Positions 8,907-16,913 of a stretch of 64,000 bases of DNA are shown piece after piece; the first letter of the stretch is position 1, and each line of letters begins with the position of its first letter. The position numbers and the translations under genes were made by a program. The DNA comes from Barnesiella merdipullorum (lineage in GTDB: Bacteria > Bacteroidota > Bacteroidia > Bacteroidales > Barnesiellaceae), in contig DXBT01000032.1 of NCBI GenBank assembly GCA_019116365.1, positions 176,921-240,920 on the forward strand. The letters run 5' to 3'. Under the pieces are notes generated by a model that worked only from the letters and a program-made list of their open reading frames with translations, was not told where the DNA came from and searched no databases.

Positions 8907-8978
8907 TGAATGACAAAAATAAGCATGAAACTTAAGAAATCCTATCTTTTTGTCGCATAAACTTATTTTTGTCATTCA
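8907..8978. repeat. Perfect 17-bp inverted repeat, 38-bp spacer
   Basis: Arm 8907-8923 is the exact reverse complement of 8962-8978. Each arm contains TATTTTTG, a Bacteroidetes -7 box, pointing outward: left toward the NlpC gene, right into the bioD 3' end. The spacer contains a further TATCTTTT. No recombinase gene is nearby. Confidence 0.8.
8914..8921 (-). promoter_or_regulatory. -7 box TATTTTTG for the NlpC/epimerase operon
   Basis: Matches TAnnTTTG on the minus strand, about 40 bases upstream of the chosen NlpC start. No -33 TTTG at normal spacing. It lies inside the inverted repeat. Confidence 0.5.
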
Positions 8979-9012
8979 CCGATGAGCCCGATTCTTTGTC
9001 CCTCGGAGCCGG

Positions 9013-9660
9013 TTATCGGGGCAATTCGATTTGGGGCAATACCCAGAAGTGGGCTTCGGGGTAGCGTTTCTTCAGGTCGTTCCGCAGGTAGTCCTCGGTA
9101 TCGGCATCGATCAGTTCGTCGCTTTTGGGGTAGGTATTATAGACGATACCATACAGGGGGATGCCTCTCTTTTCCAGAGCCTCGATCGACAGCAGCGTGT
9201 GGTTGATACTGCCCAAGCGACCCGAGGTAACCAGGATGACCGGCAGCTTCTGGTCGGCCACATAGTCGATGGTGAGGTATTCGCGGGTAATGGGGACCAT
9301 CAGTCCGCCGGCTCCCTCGAGCAGAACCACATCGTAACGGTCGCGCAGGATGCGGGTCGATTCGGTAATCTGGTCGATGGGGATAGTCTGGTGATCTATC
9401 TCGGCAGCCAGGTGTGGCGAAGCCGGGTAGGAATAGACGATGGGGAAGGTGATATGTTTGCGATCCTCTTCGGTAAAGGGTATTCCCATGATTTCGCGGT
9501 GCAGGTCAATATCTTCGGAGTGGCCCACGTTGCCGGTCTGAATCATCTTCTGGGTGATGGTTTTTATGCCTTGGCGGTTCCATTCACGAGCGAGCCAGCC
9601 GGTCGCGTAGCTTTTACCGATGTTGGTATCGATGCCGGTAATAAAAAAAGTTCCTTTCAT
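9013..9660 (-). CDS. bioD: Dethiobiotin synthetase
   Basis: ATP-dependent enzyme that closes the ureido ring of dethiobiotin from 7,8-diaminopelargonate and CO2. The P-loop FFITGIDTNIGKS lies at the N-terminus (family form GTDTxVGKT). The conserved VVLLEGAGGLMVPI follows mid-protein. Length 215 is normal. The ATG at 9660 is used because it overlaps the bioG-bioC stop as ATGA and puts the P-loop at the usual place; the longer reading from 9699 adds unrelated residues. It is the last gene of the biotin operon; the inverted repeat at 8907-8978 lies just beyond its stop. Confidence 0.93.
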   Translation of the reverse strand: MKGTFFITGIDTNIGKSYATGWLAREWNRQGIKTITQKMIQTGNVGHSEDIDLHREIMGIPFTEEDRKHITFPIVYSYPASPHLAAEIDHQTIPIDQITESTRILRDRYDVVLLEGAGGLMVPITREYLTIDYVADQKLPVILVTSGRLGSINHTLLSIEALEKRGIPLYGIVYNTYPKSDELIDADTEDYLRNDLKKRYPEAHFWVLPQIELPR

Positions 9661-11051
9661 AGCTGTTTCTTTTTGTGTGCAATGATATAGACGGGGCAAT
9701 AGGTGAGTTGGCTCTCTTGCGACTCACCGAATGTCTCGCGGTATCGTTTGATAAAATTAAATCCTTTGTGCCGGTTGCCGGGAGTCCCTGTTACGCCGGT
9801 GTCACGCAGATGGCGGAGCAGGTCGATGGGGCTGTCGAAATGTAGCGTGTATTCTTGGCGTTCGAATATGTCGAGTTGGAAATAGCGCTCGAAGAGCCGC
9901 TTCAGGTCGTCGTATTCCCAATAGGGCATCTCGGTAGTAGCCAGGTTGCGAATCTCGGGCAGATTACCGGCAATGAATGAGCTGAAGGCAATCACGCCCG
10001 AGTCGGAAAGGTGTGACGAAATGCGACGGAGAAACCCGTCCAGGTCGGTAAACCACTGGATGGTCGATGCCGAAACGACCAAATCGTATTTCTCGCCGAA
10101 GTCGGTGCACTCGGCATCGCCTGCCACGAAATCGAGATGCTCGAAAGGGAGTTGCTCGATATGGCTTTCCATCTTGGGTGAAAGGTCGTTCAAGGTAAAT
10201 CGGGCATGGGGAAATCGCCCGACCAGGAGTCGGGTAAGTTTCCCGGTTCCGCACCCGATTTCCAAAATATGACGATATCCTTCGGCCGGGGGATTGGGTA
10301 TTATTTCGTTCAAGTGACGGGCTATTTGTTCCTGGATGAGCCCCTCTTGTTCGTAGGTCGAGGCAGCGCTCTCGAATCGGGTTTTAATCACCGCCTTATC
10401 GAATCGACGTTCCAGAACCAGGGGCCGGAAGGGCAGGTAGTGGGCAGCTTCGATAGAGGTGACCGGGGTATGCTCTTCGGCCCAGGCTCGCAATTGATTA
10501 TCGGTTGGGAATATGCGGTCTTTATTTCCCACGATGGCTCGGTCCCAATGGAATCGGGGCGCCGGGTATTGCGCTACACCTGTGCCGATGGAGGCCAGCT
10601 CGTTCCGCAGACTCTCCAGATTGCGATGGGGGAGAATCTCGAGAAAACGGTTCAGGGTGTCGCGGTCGTTGCACATACGACGATAAAACTTGTTCAGGCT
10701 CGCGGCGTCGAGATGCTCGAGGGTGGCCGTGAATATTTCGGGCGAGATGCCCCGTTTCGGGTCAATACCGCAAGGGGTCCCGTTGATTGCGGTTGCATGC
10801 CGTATGGGCAGTCGGGAGTCGGGGAGTACTACCGAGGCGGCCCACACCCCAAACGACCAGGCATATACCTCGATGCTTTTGTATCCGGCCAATAGACTTG
10901 CGTCGAAATCGAGGTGGGTATAGTCGTAGCAAATGCAACAGTCGCACCCGATGTGGTTCAACTCGGCAAAGGGACGGGTATCCATTCCCCATCCGGCAAA
11001 GAAGAGAAGCAGTTCATCGGTGCCTCGTCGAGAGATAAAAGTCTGTATCAT
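9657..11051 (-). CDS. bioGC: BioG-BioC fusion: pimeloyl-ACP methyl ester esterase + malonyl-ACP O-methyltransferase
   Basis: Two early biotin enzymes in one 464-residue chain. Residues 1-about 215 are a BioG (DUF452) alpha/beta hydrolase: FFAGWGMD near the start and nucleophile motif AWSFGVWAA (Ser in WSFG). Residues about 225-464 are a BioC class I methyltransferase: SAM motif ILEIGCGTGKLTRLL, then VVSASTIQWF. BioC methylates malonyl-ACP so that it primes fatty acid synthesis; BioG removes the methyl group from pimeloyl-ACP methyl ester. Fusion would place the first and last pimelate steps on one protein. The start overlaps the bioF stop (ATGA) and the end overlaps bioD (ATGA), so translation is probably coupled. 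Confidence 0.9.
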   Translation of the reverse strand: MIQTFISRRGTDELLLFFAGWGMDTRPFAELNHIGCDCCICYDYTHLDFDASLLAGYKSIEVYAWSFGVWAASVVLPDSRLPIRHATAINGTPCGIDPKRGISPEIFTATLEHLDAASLNKFYRRMCNDRDTLNRFLEILPHRNLESLRNELASIGTGVAQYPAPRFHWDRAIVGNKDRIFPTDNQLRAWAEEHTPVTSIEAAHYLPFRPLVLERRFDKAVIKTRFESAASTYEQEGLIQEQIARHLNEIIPNPPAEGYRHILEIGCGTGKLTRLLVGRFPHARFTLNDLSPKMESHIEQLPFEHLDFVAGDAECTDFGEKYDLVVSASTIQWFTDLDGFLRRISSHLSDSGVIAFSSFIAGNLPEIRNLATTEMPYWEYDDLKRLFERYFQLDIFERQEYTLHFDSPIDLLRHLRDTGVTGTPGNRHKGFNFIKRYRETFGESQESQLTYCPVYIIAHKKKQL

Positions 11052-12214
11052 AGGGCTGATTGTATCTTTTTTATAGAGTCGATGAGCCGGTTGATGTCGG
11101 CGTCGCTACACTCGGCATTCAACGAAATTCGCAGGCGTGAGGTGCCAGGCGGTACCGTGGGCGGACGAACCGGCAAGAGGTAGAATCCCTCGTGCTGCAG
11201 TTTCAATGCTACAGCCATAGCCCGTTCCGATTCGCCCAGTACATAGGGAATGATATGGCTGCTGCTGAGGATATTCCCATTCAGTGGATTAAGCGCCTCG
11301 CGCACCCGGGCACTGATTCGGGCCAGGTGTTCCCGACGAGCTTGCATATTGCAAATTTTATTGACGATAAAGAGTGTCCAGGCCAGATTGATTGGTGGTA
11401 GAGCCGTGGTGAAAATAAGGGGGCGCATGGTGTTGACCAGATATTGCTTCATCTCCCCGGAACAGATGACAAAGGCTCCCATTGAGGCAGCCGCCTTGCC
11501 AAAGGTCCCCACCAGAAAATCGATGTCGTCTATGAAGCCCTGCTCCTCGGCACAGCCCAGTCCTTGCCGGCCTCTCACCCCAAAGGCGTGGGCCTCGTCG
11601 AGGTAGAGATACAGGTTGGGATATTGGTGCTTCAGAGCTACCAGTCGGGGCAGGTCGCTCTCGTCGCCATCCATGCTGAAGATGCTTTCGGTGACTACGA
11701 ATATGCGGTCGTACTCCCCGGCGTTCTCGGCCACCAGCCGCTCCAGTTGTTCGTAGTTGTTGTGTCGGTAGCGTATGCAGCGGGCCTTGGAGAGTCCTAT
11801 GCCATCGACGATACTGGCATGGACGAGCTTGTCGGCCAGGATGAGCGACCGGCTGTCGGTTACGGCCGGCAAGATACCGCTGTTGGCATGATATCCGCTA
11901 TTGAAAACGAGAGCGCTTTCGGCTTCGTACAGTTGCGCCAGCCGGTTTTCGAGCCGGGTATAGATGGGATAATTCCCCGTCAGCAAGCGCGACGAGGTCG
12001 ATGAGAAACGGCAATCCCGGGAATCGAGCGTTTGCAGGAACTCCTGTTTCAGCGCTTCGTTGTCGGCCAGTCCCAGATAGTCGTTCGACGAGAGATTCAG
12101 CATAGGCCGACCACCCCGCATAAGATAAAGCCCTTGGGGATTCATCTCGGGCAGTTTGCGCAAATTCCCCTTTTGGGCGAGCGCATCGAGTTGAGAAGAA
12201 TAGCTATCGGTCAT
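11048..12214 (-). CDS. bioF: 8-amino-7-oxononanoate synthase
   Basis: PLP enzyme of the alpha-oxoamine synthase family that joins pimeloyl-ACP (or -CoA) and L-alanine to 8-amino-7-oxononanoate (KAPA). Visible marks: glycine-rich NYLGLADN early; SSTSSRLLTGNYPIYTRLE; LDEAHAFGVRGRQGLG with the PLP Asp; and Schiff-base Lys in VGTFGKAAASMGAF. Length 388 is normal. It sits between bioA (TAATG junction at 12214) and bioG-bioC (ATGA junction at 11048), which separates it from the related 2-amino-3-ketobutyrate CoA ligase. Confidence 0.92.
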   Translation of the reverse strand: MTDSYSSQLDALAQKGNLRKLPEMNPQGLYLMRGGRPMLNLSSNDYLGLADNEALKQEFLQTLDSRDCRFSSTSSRLLTGNYPIYTRLENRLAQLYEAESALVFNSGYHANSGILPAVTDSRSLILADKLVHASIVDGIGLSKARCIRYRHNNYEQLERLVAENAGEYDRIFVVTESIFSMDGDESDLPRLVALKHQYPNLYLYLDEAHAFGVRGRQGLGCAEEQGFIDDIDFLVGTFGKAAASMGAFVICSGEMKQYLVNTMRPLIFTTALPPINLAWTLFIVNKICNMQARREHLARISARVREALNPLNGNILSSSHIIPYVLGESERAMAVALKLQHEGFYLLPVRPPTVPPGTSRLRISLNAECSDADINRLIDSIKKIQSAL

Positions 12215-13485
12215 TATTCCAGATTTTTAACCACATCGACCAGAGCCGAGGTGAGGAAAGAGAGTTGTTCGGGCGTGATGATAAACGGGGGCATGATATA
12301 TACCAGTTTGCCAAAGGGTCTTACCCATACCCCGTGCTCGACGAACTGCCGCTGGATGGAGGCCATATCGACGGGATTTTTCATTTCGATGACTCCGATA
12401 GCGCCCAGCACGCGCACATCGGCCACTTGGGGCAGAGCGGCAGCGGGGGCCAACTCGCGTTTCAACTGAGCCTCGATAGCAGCAACCTTTTGTTGCCATC
12501 CCGATGAGAGCAGTAGCGAAACCGATGCGTGAGCAATGGCACAGGCCAGCGGATTGCCCATGAACGTGGGACCGTGCATGAAGACCCCCGGGGTGCCTCG
12601 TGAGATTGTATCGGCCACTTCGTGCGTGGTGAGGGTAGCCGCCATGGTCAGGTATCCACCGGTGAGAGCTTTGCCAATACACATGATATCGGGGGTAACT
12701 CCGGCATGTTCCCAGGCAAAGAGTTTGCCGGTGCGTCCGAATCCGGTAGCGATTTCGTCGAAGATGAGCAGCAGATTGTAGCGGTCGCACAGGGCCCGGG
12801 CTTCACGCAAGAACTGGGGATGGTAGAACCACATACCTCCTGCCCCCTGCACGATGGGCTCGAGAATGAGGGCAGCCAGTTCGTCGTGATGAGCCTCGAT
12901 GGAGGTTTTGAGCGGTTCGATGCAGGCGGGGTCCCACTCGTCGTCGAAACGGCAGGTAGGTGATGGCACGAAATAACGCACCGGCAGAGCATTCCCAAAG
13001 ATGGAGTGCATACCGGTTACCGGGTCGCACACCGACATAGCGTTCCAGGTATCGCCGTGGTAACCCGACCGTATGGTGATGAAATTGCATTTCTTTGAGT
13101 CGCCCCGGGAGTACCAGTACTGTACAGCCATTTTCAGAGCTACCTCGACCGATACCGAGCCCGAGTCGCAATAGAATATGTGTTGCATGGTCGAGGGGAC
13201 GATTTGCAACAGCAGTTTTCCCAACTCGATGGCTGGCCGATGGGTGAGTCCGCCAAACATGACGTGCGACATCGATTTGAGTTGTTCTTCGGCTGCTCGG
13301 TTCAGCACCGGGTTGTTGTATCCGTGCACGGCAGCCCACCACGACGACATGCCGTCGATGATCCGTTCGCCGCTCTCGAGTTCGATATAGACCCCCTCGG
13401 CCCGTTTCACCGGGTAGCAAGGCAGTGGATTGATGGTCGAGGTATAGGGGTGCCACAGATGTTCGGTATCAAAGTTGTCTGTCAT
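12214..13485 (-). CDS. bioA: Adenosylmethionine-8-amino-7-oxononanoate aminotransferase
   Basis: Class III PLP aminotransferase that converts KAPA to 7,8-diaminopelargonate, normally with SAM as amino donor. Visible marks: HLWHPYTS at the N-terminus (a BioA hallmark), SSWWAAVHGYNNP, LIFDEIATGFGRTGK with the PLP Asp, and Lys in CIGKALTGGY. Length 423 is normal. It is the first clear biotin gene of the operon. Its ATG overlaps the TGA of the upstream ORF at 13482-13904 in the same ATGA manner as the downstream junctions. bioB is not in this window. Confidence 0.93.
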   Translation of the reverse strand: MTDNFDTEHLWHPYTSTINPLPCYPVKRAEGVYIELESGERIIDGMSSWWAAVHGYNNPVLNRAAEEQLKSMSHVMFGGLTHRPAIELGKLLLQIVPSTMQHIFYCDSGSVSVEVALKMAVQYWYSRGDSKKCNFITIRSGYHGDTWNAMSVCDPVTGMHSIFGNALPVRYFVPSPTCRFDDEWDPACIEPLKTSIEAHHDELAALILEPIVQGAGGMWFYHPQFLREARALCDRYNLLLIFDEIATGFGRTGKLFAWEHAGVTPDIMCIGKALTGGYLTMAATLTTHEVADTISRGTPGVFMHGPTFMGNPLACAIAHASVSLLLSSGWQQKVAAIEAQLKRELAPAAALPQVADVRVLGAIGVIEMKNPVDMASIQRQFVEHGVWVRPFGKLVYIMPPFIITPEQLSFLTSALVDVVKNLE

Positions 13486-13904
13486 AAACGCAATGATTTA
13501 AAAGGTAAACATGGAAAATAAAAAATCCGGCATAAGCAGCCCCATGGACCGTTATTCCGGAGTATAGTACTTGATAGATAAGATGCAAGAGTAACTGTAA
13601 AGCCGGCCGGGAGGGGCGACAATTGGTGCATGGATGCGCAAGCGACTACCTCGATTTGTTCGGCTGCAATCATCTCGGGCGAAGATTCATCAGGTAGAGT
13701 CGAATCATACTCAACTGATGCAGATTGGTTATCTCCGCAGGTCTTGAGAGACGAGAGTCCCTTCTTGAGCGATTGGTCGGCAATCTCCTTGCGCACACTC
13801 CCTATATTGACACAGCGACCTATGCTGCAGAAGGTCGAGTAGCTGTGACGGTTCCATCGGCGGAATCGTACACAACGAATCAAAGAGGAAGCTATGGTTT
13901 TCAT
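13482..13904 (-). CDS. Possible small protein ahead of the biotin operon (unknown)
   Basis: Reading frame of 140 residues, product unrecognised. The first half is strikingly basic and patterned (RFRRWNRHSYSTF, then SIGRCVNIGSVRKEIADQSL). From memory this resembles short Bacteroidetes ORFs found upstream of other genes; I cannot check it. The C-terminal third looks less protein-like. Support: the TGA overlaps the bioA ATG as ATGA, exactly like the other junctions, and a TACTTTTG promoter box lies just upstream. Against: that box would put the transcript start almost on the ATG, so the mRNA would be leaderless. Alternative: an untranslated leader of about 420 bases for bioA. Confidence 0.45.
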   Translation of the reverse strand: MKTIASSLIRCVRFRRWNRHSYSTFCSIGRCVNIGSVRKEIADQSLKKGLSSLKTCGDNQSASVEYDSTLPDESSPEMIAAEQIEVVACASMHQLSPLPAGFTVTLASYLSSTILRNNGPWGCLCRIFYFPCLPFKSLRL

Positions 13905-13911
13905 ACGATGG

Positions 13912-13919
13912 CAAAAGTA
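13912..13919 (-). promoter_or_regulatory. -7 box TACTTTTG, probable biotin operon promoter
   Basis: Exact TAnnTTTG match on the minus strand, 8 bases from the ATG at 13904. No clear -33 TTTG at 19-21 bases. Confidence 0.5.
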
Positions 13920-13983
13920 CAAAAAATAATCTTTCGTCGTTGGCCATGGCGAAGTAATTTCGTTAATCTTTCTTGGTGGGCTC

Positions 13984-14093
13984 CTATCATTTTTCTGTAT
14001 CTTTACAGAAGATAGGAGCGGCTTGGCATAAACAAACTTGAAATCTATGTATTTTTCGTTTGTCTCGGCATTTGCCTTTTTGTATCTTTGTAC
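13984..14093 (+). repeat. Promoter-bearing dispersed repeat, copy A
   Basis: Shares ordered blocks with 49812-49917: CTATCA, TGTATCTTT, ATAGGAG (14012-14018), TTGGCA (14023-14028), AAACTTGA (14034-14041) and a terminal TATCTTTG (14083-14090) followed by the gene start. This copy also carries a hairpin: CTCCTATC (13981-13988) with GATAGGAG (14011-14018), enclosing TTCTGTA/TACAGAA. Confidence 0.6.
14059..14090 (+). promoter_or_regulatory. Promoter of the lipoprotein-murB genes
   Basis: TTTG (14059-14062), 20-base spacer, TATCTTTG (14083-14090). Near-perfect Bacteroidetes primary sigma promoter, 20 bases upstream of the ATG. Confidence 0.75.
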
Positions 14094-14110
14094 TCTATAA
14101 GATATAAAGT

Positions 14111-15046
14111 ATGAGGATTGTATTGACAGGTATAACGATACTGGCATTGGGGATGTCGATGACCTCGTGTTTTACTGGAGTCGAAAGTACCGGTAAGATT
14201 ACGTTGCCCGAGGAGAGCCGGGAGTCGAAACAGAGCCCCGAAGATGCATTTATCGAATCGTATTTCGTACCCCAGGGTTGCGACTCGTGGCGTATAGGAA
14301 AGACATTCTATTATACCGACGAAAAGCTTTCGTTTGTTTTCCAGGCCGAGCAACCTACATTTCCCGACAGTGTGTCGTTGAAGGGAAAGATATTTACCTA
14401 TACCGGCAGCGTGGAAGAGAGTCCTTTCGGGGGTGAGAAGAAGGTGGTATTGCTGTTTGAATGTGAAGGCCATCGGTTCAGCTACGATACCGACAAGACT
14501 CGAGCCGAGATTGCTCAAATGAAATATACCCCACTGATACCTCCCTTTATCGATCTTGACGATTTGAATATGGCTCGTTCGCTCTTGAAGGGGCGTACTC
14601 TATATATAAAGACTCCCATGTGGTATGACCGTGAAGGAGAAGCTATCGATGGGCGCAAGCTGATACCGGTGGAAGTTATCGATGTTTTGCCCGGTAATAA
14701 TGTGTTGCCCGTTGAAGTGTGGTTCAAAGACGACAAGGGAAACGAAGCCGGTGTGTTCATGTCGCTGCTGACTTCGTCTCGCTCACAATACATTACGTTT
14801 GACCGGTTGTTCTCCTTTGCCGACCCTCGCTTGCAATACAAAGAGATACAAGACGAAGCTTGGGAACAGATTACCCTCAGTCGGGTAAAGAAGGGCATGA
14901 CCAAAGCCGAGTGCAAACTGTCATTGGGGAACCCCAACGAAGTAAAGAAAATACCCACTTACAGTGGATTGAGAGAACAATGGATATATAACTCGGGAGC
15001 CTATCTCTATTTTGTCGATGGCTTGTTGTCGGAATATAGATTGTAG
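14111..15046 (+). CDS. Lipoprotein with C-terminal BamE/SmpA-like domain
   Basis: Predicted lipoprotein of 311 residues. The signal peptide ends at lipobox MTSC (Cys20). The middle has no motif I recognise. The last ~55 residues (VKKGMTKAECKLSLGNPNEV, then REQWIY and YLYFVDGLL) match the SmpA/OmlA/BamE pattern: a 'gmt..ev...lG.P' helix-turn, then a strand pair around a Trp. BamE-like domains occur in many outer-membrane-associated lipoproteins, so a role in the envelope is likely but not specific. It is followed one base later by murB and driven by the promoter at 14059-14090. Confidence 0.75.
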   Translation: MRIVLTGITILALGMSMTSCFTGVESTGKITLPEESRESKQSPEDAFIESYFVPQGCDSWRIGKTFYYTDEKLSFVFQAEQPTFPDSVSLKGKIFTYTGSVEESPFGGEKKVVLLFECEGHRFSYDTDKTRAEIAQMKYTPLIPPFIDLDDLNMARSLLKGRTLYIKTPMWYDREGEAIDGRKLIPVEVIDVLPGNNVLPVEVWFKDDKGNEAGVFMSLLTSSRSQYITFDRLFSFADPRLQYKEIQDEAWEQITLSRVKKGMTKAECKLSLGNPNEVKKIPTYSGLREQWIYNSGAYLYFVDGLLSEYRL

Positions 15047-15047
15047 T

Positions 15048-16064
15048 ATGATACGAATCGAAGAAAACTATTTTATCCAGGCATTGCATACGTTTCGCAT
15101 GCCGGTATATGCCCGCTGGTTTGTCGAGTATGACACTGTCGAGGATCTGGTGTCGCTGTTGCAATCCGATTTGTTGCGCACGCACCCGTTCCTGCCCATG
15201 GGCGGGGGCAGTAATCTGCTTTTTGTTCACGAACACTATGACGGCGTGTTGTTGCACTCGGCCATACGCTCGGTCGAACTCCTGAACGAAACCGACTCGG
15301 AGGTCCTCGTTAAAGTAGGGGCCGGAGTCGTGTGGGATGACTTTGTGGCCGACTGTGTGGCCAAAGGGTGGGGCGGAGCCGAGAATCTGTCGTATATCCC
15401 GGGCGAAGTGGGTGCCAGTGCCGTGCAGAATATTGGAGCCTATGGCGTAGAGGTGAAAGATATTATTGTCGAGGTAGAGACTATCGAGGTAGCCACAGGT
15501 ACCCCGCGTATATTCCAAAACGCCGAGTGTGAATATGGATATCGCAGCAGCATTTTCAAGCACGAACTGAAGGGGAAATACATTGTTACGGCTGTGACCT
15601 ATCGGTTGCAGAAACAGCCGCACCTACATCTGGACTACGGGAACTTGCGCAGTTCGTTGCCCGAGGGCAATATCACCATCGCCGATGTGCGTCGGGCGGT
15701 AATCGCAATCCGGCGAGCCAAACTGCCCGAGCCCGATGAGTATGGTAGTGCCGGCAGTTTCTTTATGAATCCCGTTATCCCGGTAGAACAATATGAAAAA
15801 CTGAAGGCCTCCTATCCCGATATGCCTCATTACGTGGTAGATCAAGGTCATGTGAAGGTCCCGGCCGGATGGCTCATAGACCGTTGTGGATGGAAAGGTA
15901 AGGAAGAGGGTGGTGCCGCCGTGTATGAAAAACAGTGTCTGGTGCTTATCAATAAGAAAAATGCCCGTCCGAGCGATGTGGTGAGACTGGCCGAGAAGAT
16001 AAAACAATCGGTACACGATACCTATGGTATCACCATCAATCCCGAGGTAAATTATATTGAATAA
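15048..16064 (+). CDS. murB: UDP-N-acetylenolpyruvoylglucosamine reductase
   Basis: FAD/NADPH enzyme that reduces UDP-GlcNAc-enolpyruvate to UDP-MurNAc, the second committed step of peptidoglycan synthesis. The FAD-binding motif LPMGGGSNLLF lies near residue 50. GEVGASAVQNIGAYG and the catalytic Ser in GSAGSFFMNPVI follow. The C-terminus NPEVNYIE holds the conserved Glu. Domain layout and length (338) match the E. coli-type enzyme. The ATG at 15048 is chosen: it follows the upstream stop by one base and removes 12 unrelated residues of the longer frame. Confidence 0.95.
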   Translation: MIRIEENYFIQALHTFRMPVYARWFVEYDTVEDLVSLLQSDLLRTHPFLPMGGGSNLLFVHEHYDGVLLHSAIRSVELLNETDSEVLVKVGAGVVWDDFVADCVAKGWGGAENLSYIPGEVGASAVQNIGAYGVEVKDIIVEVETIEVATGTPRIFQNAECEYGYRSSIFKHELKGKYIVTAVTYRLQKQPHLHLDYGNLRSSLPEGNITIADVRRAVIAIRRAKLPEPDEYGSAGSFFMNPVIPVEQYEKLKASYPDMPHYVVDQGHVKVPAGWLIDRCGWKGKEEGGAAVYEKQCLVLINKKNARPSDVVRLAEKIKQSVHDTYGITINPEVNYIE

Positions 16065-16072
16065 ATTGTGTT

Positions 16073-16834
16073 ATGATGCAAATCACGTTTTTGGGAACGG
16101 GTACTTCGACCGGGATACCGCAAATTGGTTGCAACTGCCCGGTGTGTACATCGACCGATATACGGGACAACCGATTGAGAACTTCGGCTATTGTCTCGGT
16201 AAATGGCAAGAATATACTTATCGACTGTGGCCCCGATTTCAGAGAACAGATGCTTCGCACACGTCTGGGACGCATCGATGCCGTGCTTATTACTCATATC
16301 CACTACGACCACACCGGGGGTATTGACGACTTGCGCCCCTTTGGCGAAAACCGCACTTTGCCCATCTATCTGGAGCCTCCCGTGGCCGAGGCACTGCGCA
16401 ACCGATTGCCCTACTGTTTCGACGAACACCGATATCCGGGTGTACCCAATATCGGGCTGCATGAAATAGGGCTCGACCCCTTCTATATCGAGGGAATTGA
16501 GATTATCCCCATACGAGTGATGCATTACAAACTACCCATCCTGGGGTATCGTATGGGTGGGTTGGTCTATATTACCGATGCACTCTCCATACCCGAAGAA
16601 GAGTATTCCAAGATGACCAATGTTGATGTGCTGGTCATTAATGCCCTGCGCAAACAGCCGCACCTCTCGCACCAGACTTTGGCCGATGCGTTGCGGGTAG
16701 TCGAGCGAGTACAGCCGCGCGAGACCTACTTGGTGCATATGAGTCACCACATGGGACTCACCGCCGAAGTAGAGAAGGAGCTGCCGCCGCATGTGCATTT
16801 TGCCTATGACGAGCTGTCTGTCGATGTTCGATAA
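16073..16834 (+). CDS. PhnP-like metallo-beta-lactamase-fold hydrolase
   Basis: Cytoplasmic MBL-fold protein of 253 residues. Metal motif THIHYDHTGGIDDLRPF (HxHxDH), later His in VMHYKLP, Asp in YITDALS and terminal HMSHHMG. The N-terminal GTGTSTGIPQIGCNCPVC matches the PhnP subgroup, whose Cys residues bind an extra zinc. PhnP is a cyclic phosphodiesterase; relatives outside phn operons are of unknown substrate, and no phosphonate genes occur here. It lies 8 bases after murB, likely the last gene of the run before the terminator at 16852-16897. Two adjacent ATGs make the start uncertain by one codon. Confidence 0.85.
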   Translation: MMQITFLGTGTSTGIPQIGCNCPVCTSTDIRDNRLRTSAIVSVNGKNILIDCGPDFREQMLRTRLGRIDAVLITHIHYDHTGGIDDLRPFGENRTLPIYLEPPVAEALRNRLPYCFDEHRYPGVPNIGLHEIGLDPFYIEGIEIIPIRVMHYKLPILGYRMGGLVYITDALSIPEEEYSKMTNVDVLVINALRKQPHLSHQTLADALRVVERVQPRETYLVHMSHHMGLTAEVEKELPPHVHFAYDELSVDVR

Positions 16835-16851
16835 GAGATTTTAATGTGATA

Positions 16852-16897
16852 AAACAAGAGCGAGGCCGAAATTTCTATTTCGGCCTCGCTCTTGTTT
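16852..16897. terminator. Bidirectional intrinsic terminator
   Basis: Perfect 21-bp stem (16852-16872 with 16877-16897) and loop TTCT, flanked by A/T on both sides. It separates the converging PhnP-like and OPT genes. Confidence 0.9.
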
Positions 16898-16913
16898 ATG
16901 CTATGATTACGGT

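Noticed and set aside
8907..8978. Mpi-type invertible promoter
   Set aside because: Known Bacteroides switches have longer spacers (over 100 bp) and a recombinase elsewhere; the 38-bp spacer is too short to claim this. Kept only as an inverted repeat.
13630..14015. Plus-strand ORFs upstream of the lipoprotein
   Set aside because: No start signals or protein pattern; they are opposite the better supported minus-strand frame at 13482-13904.
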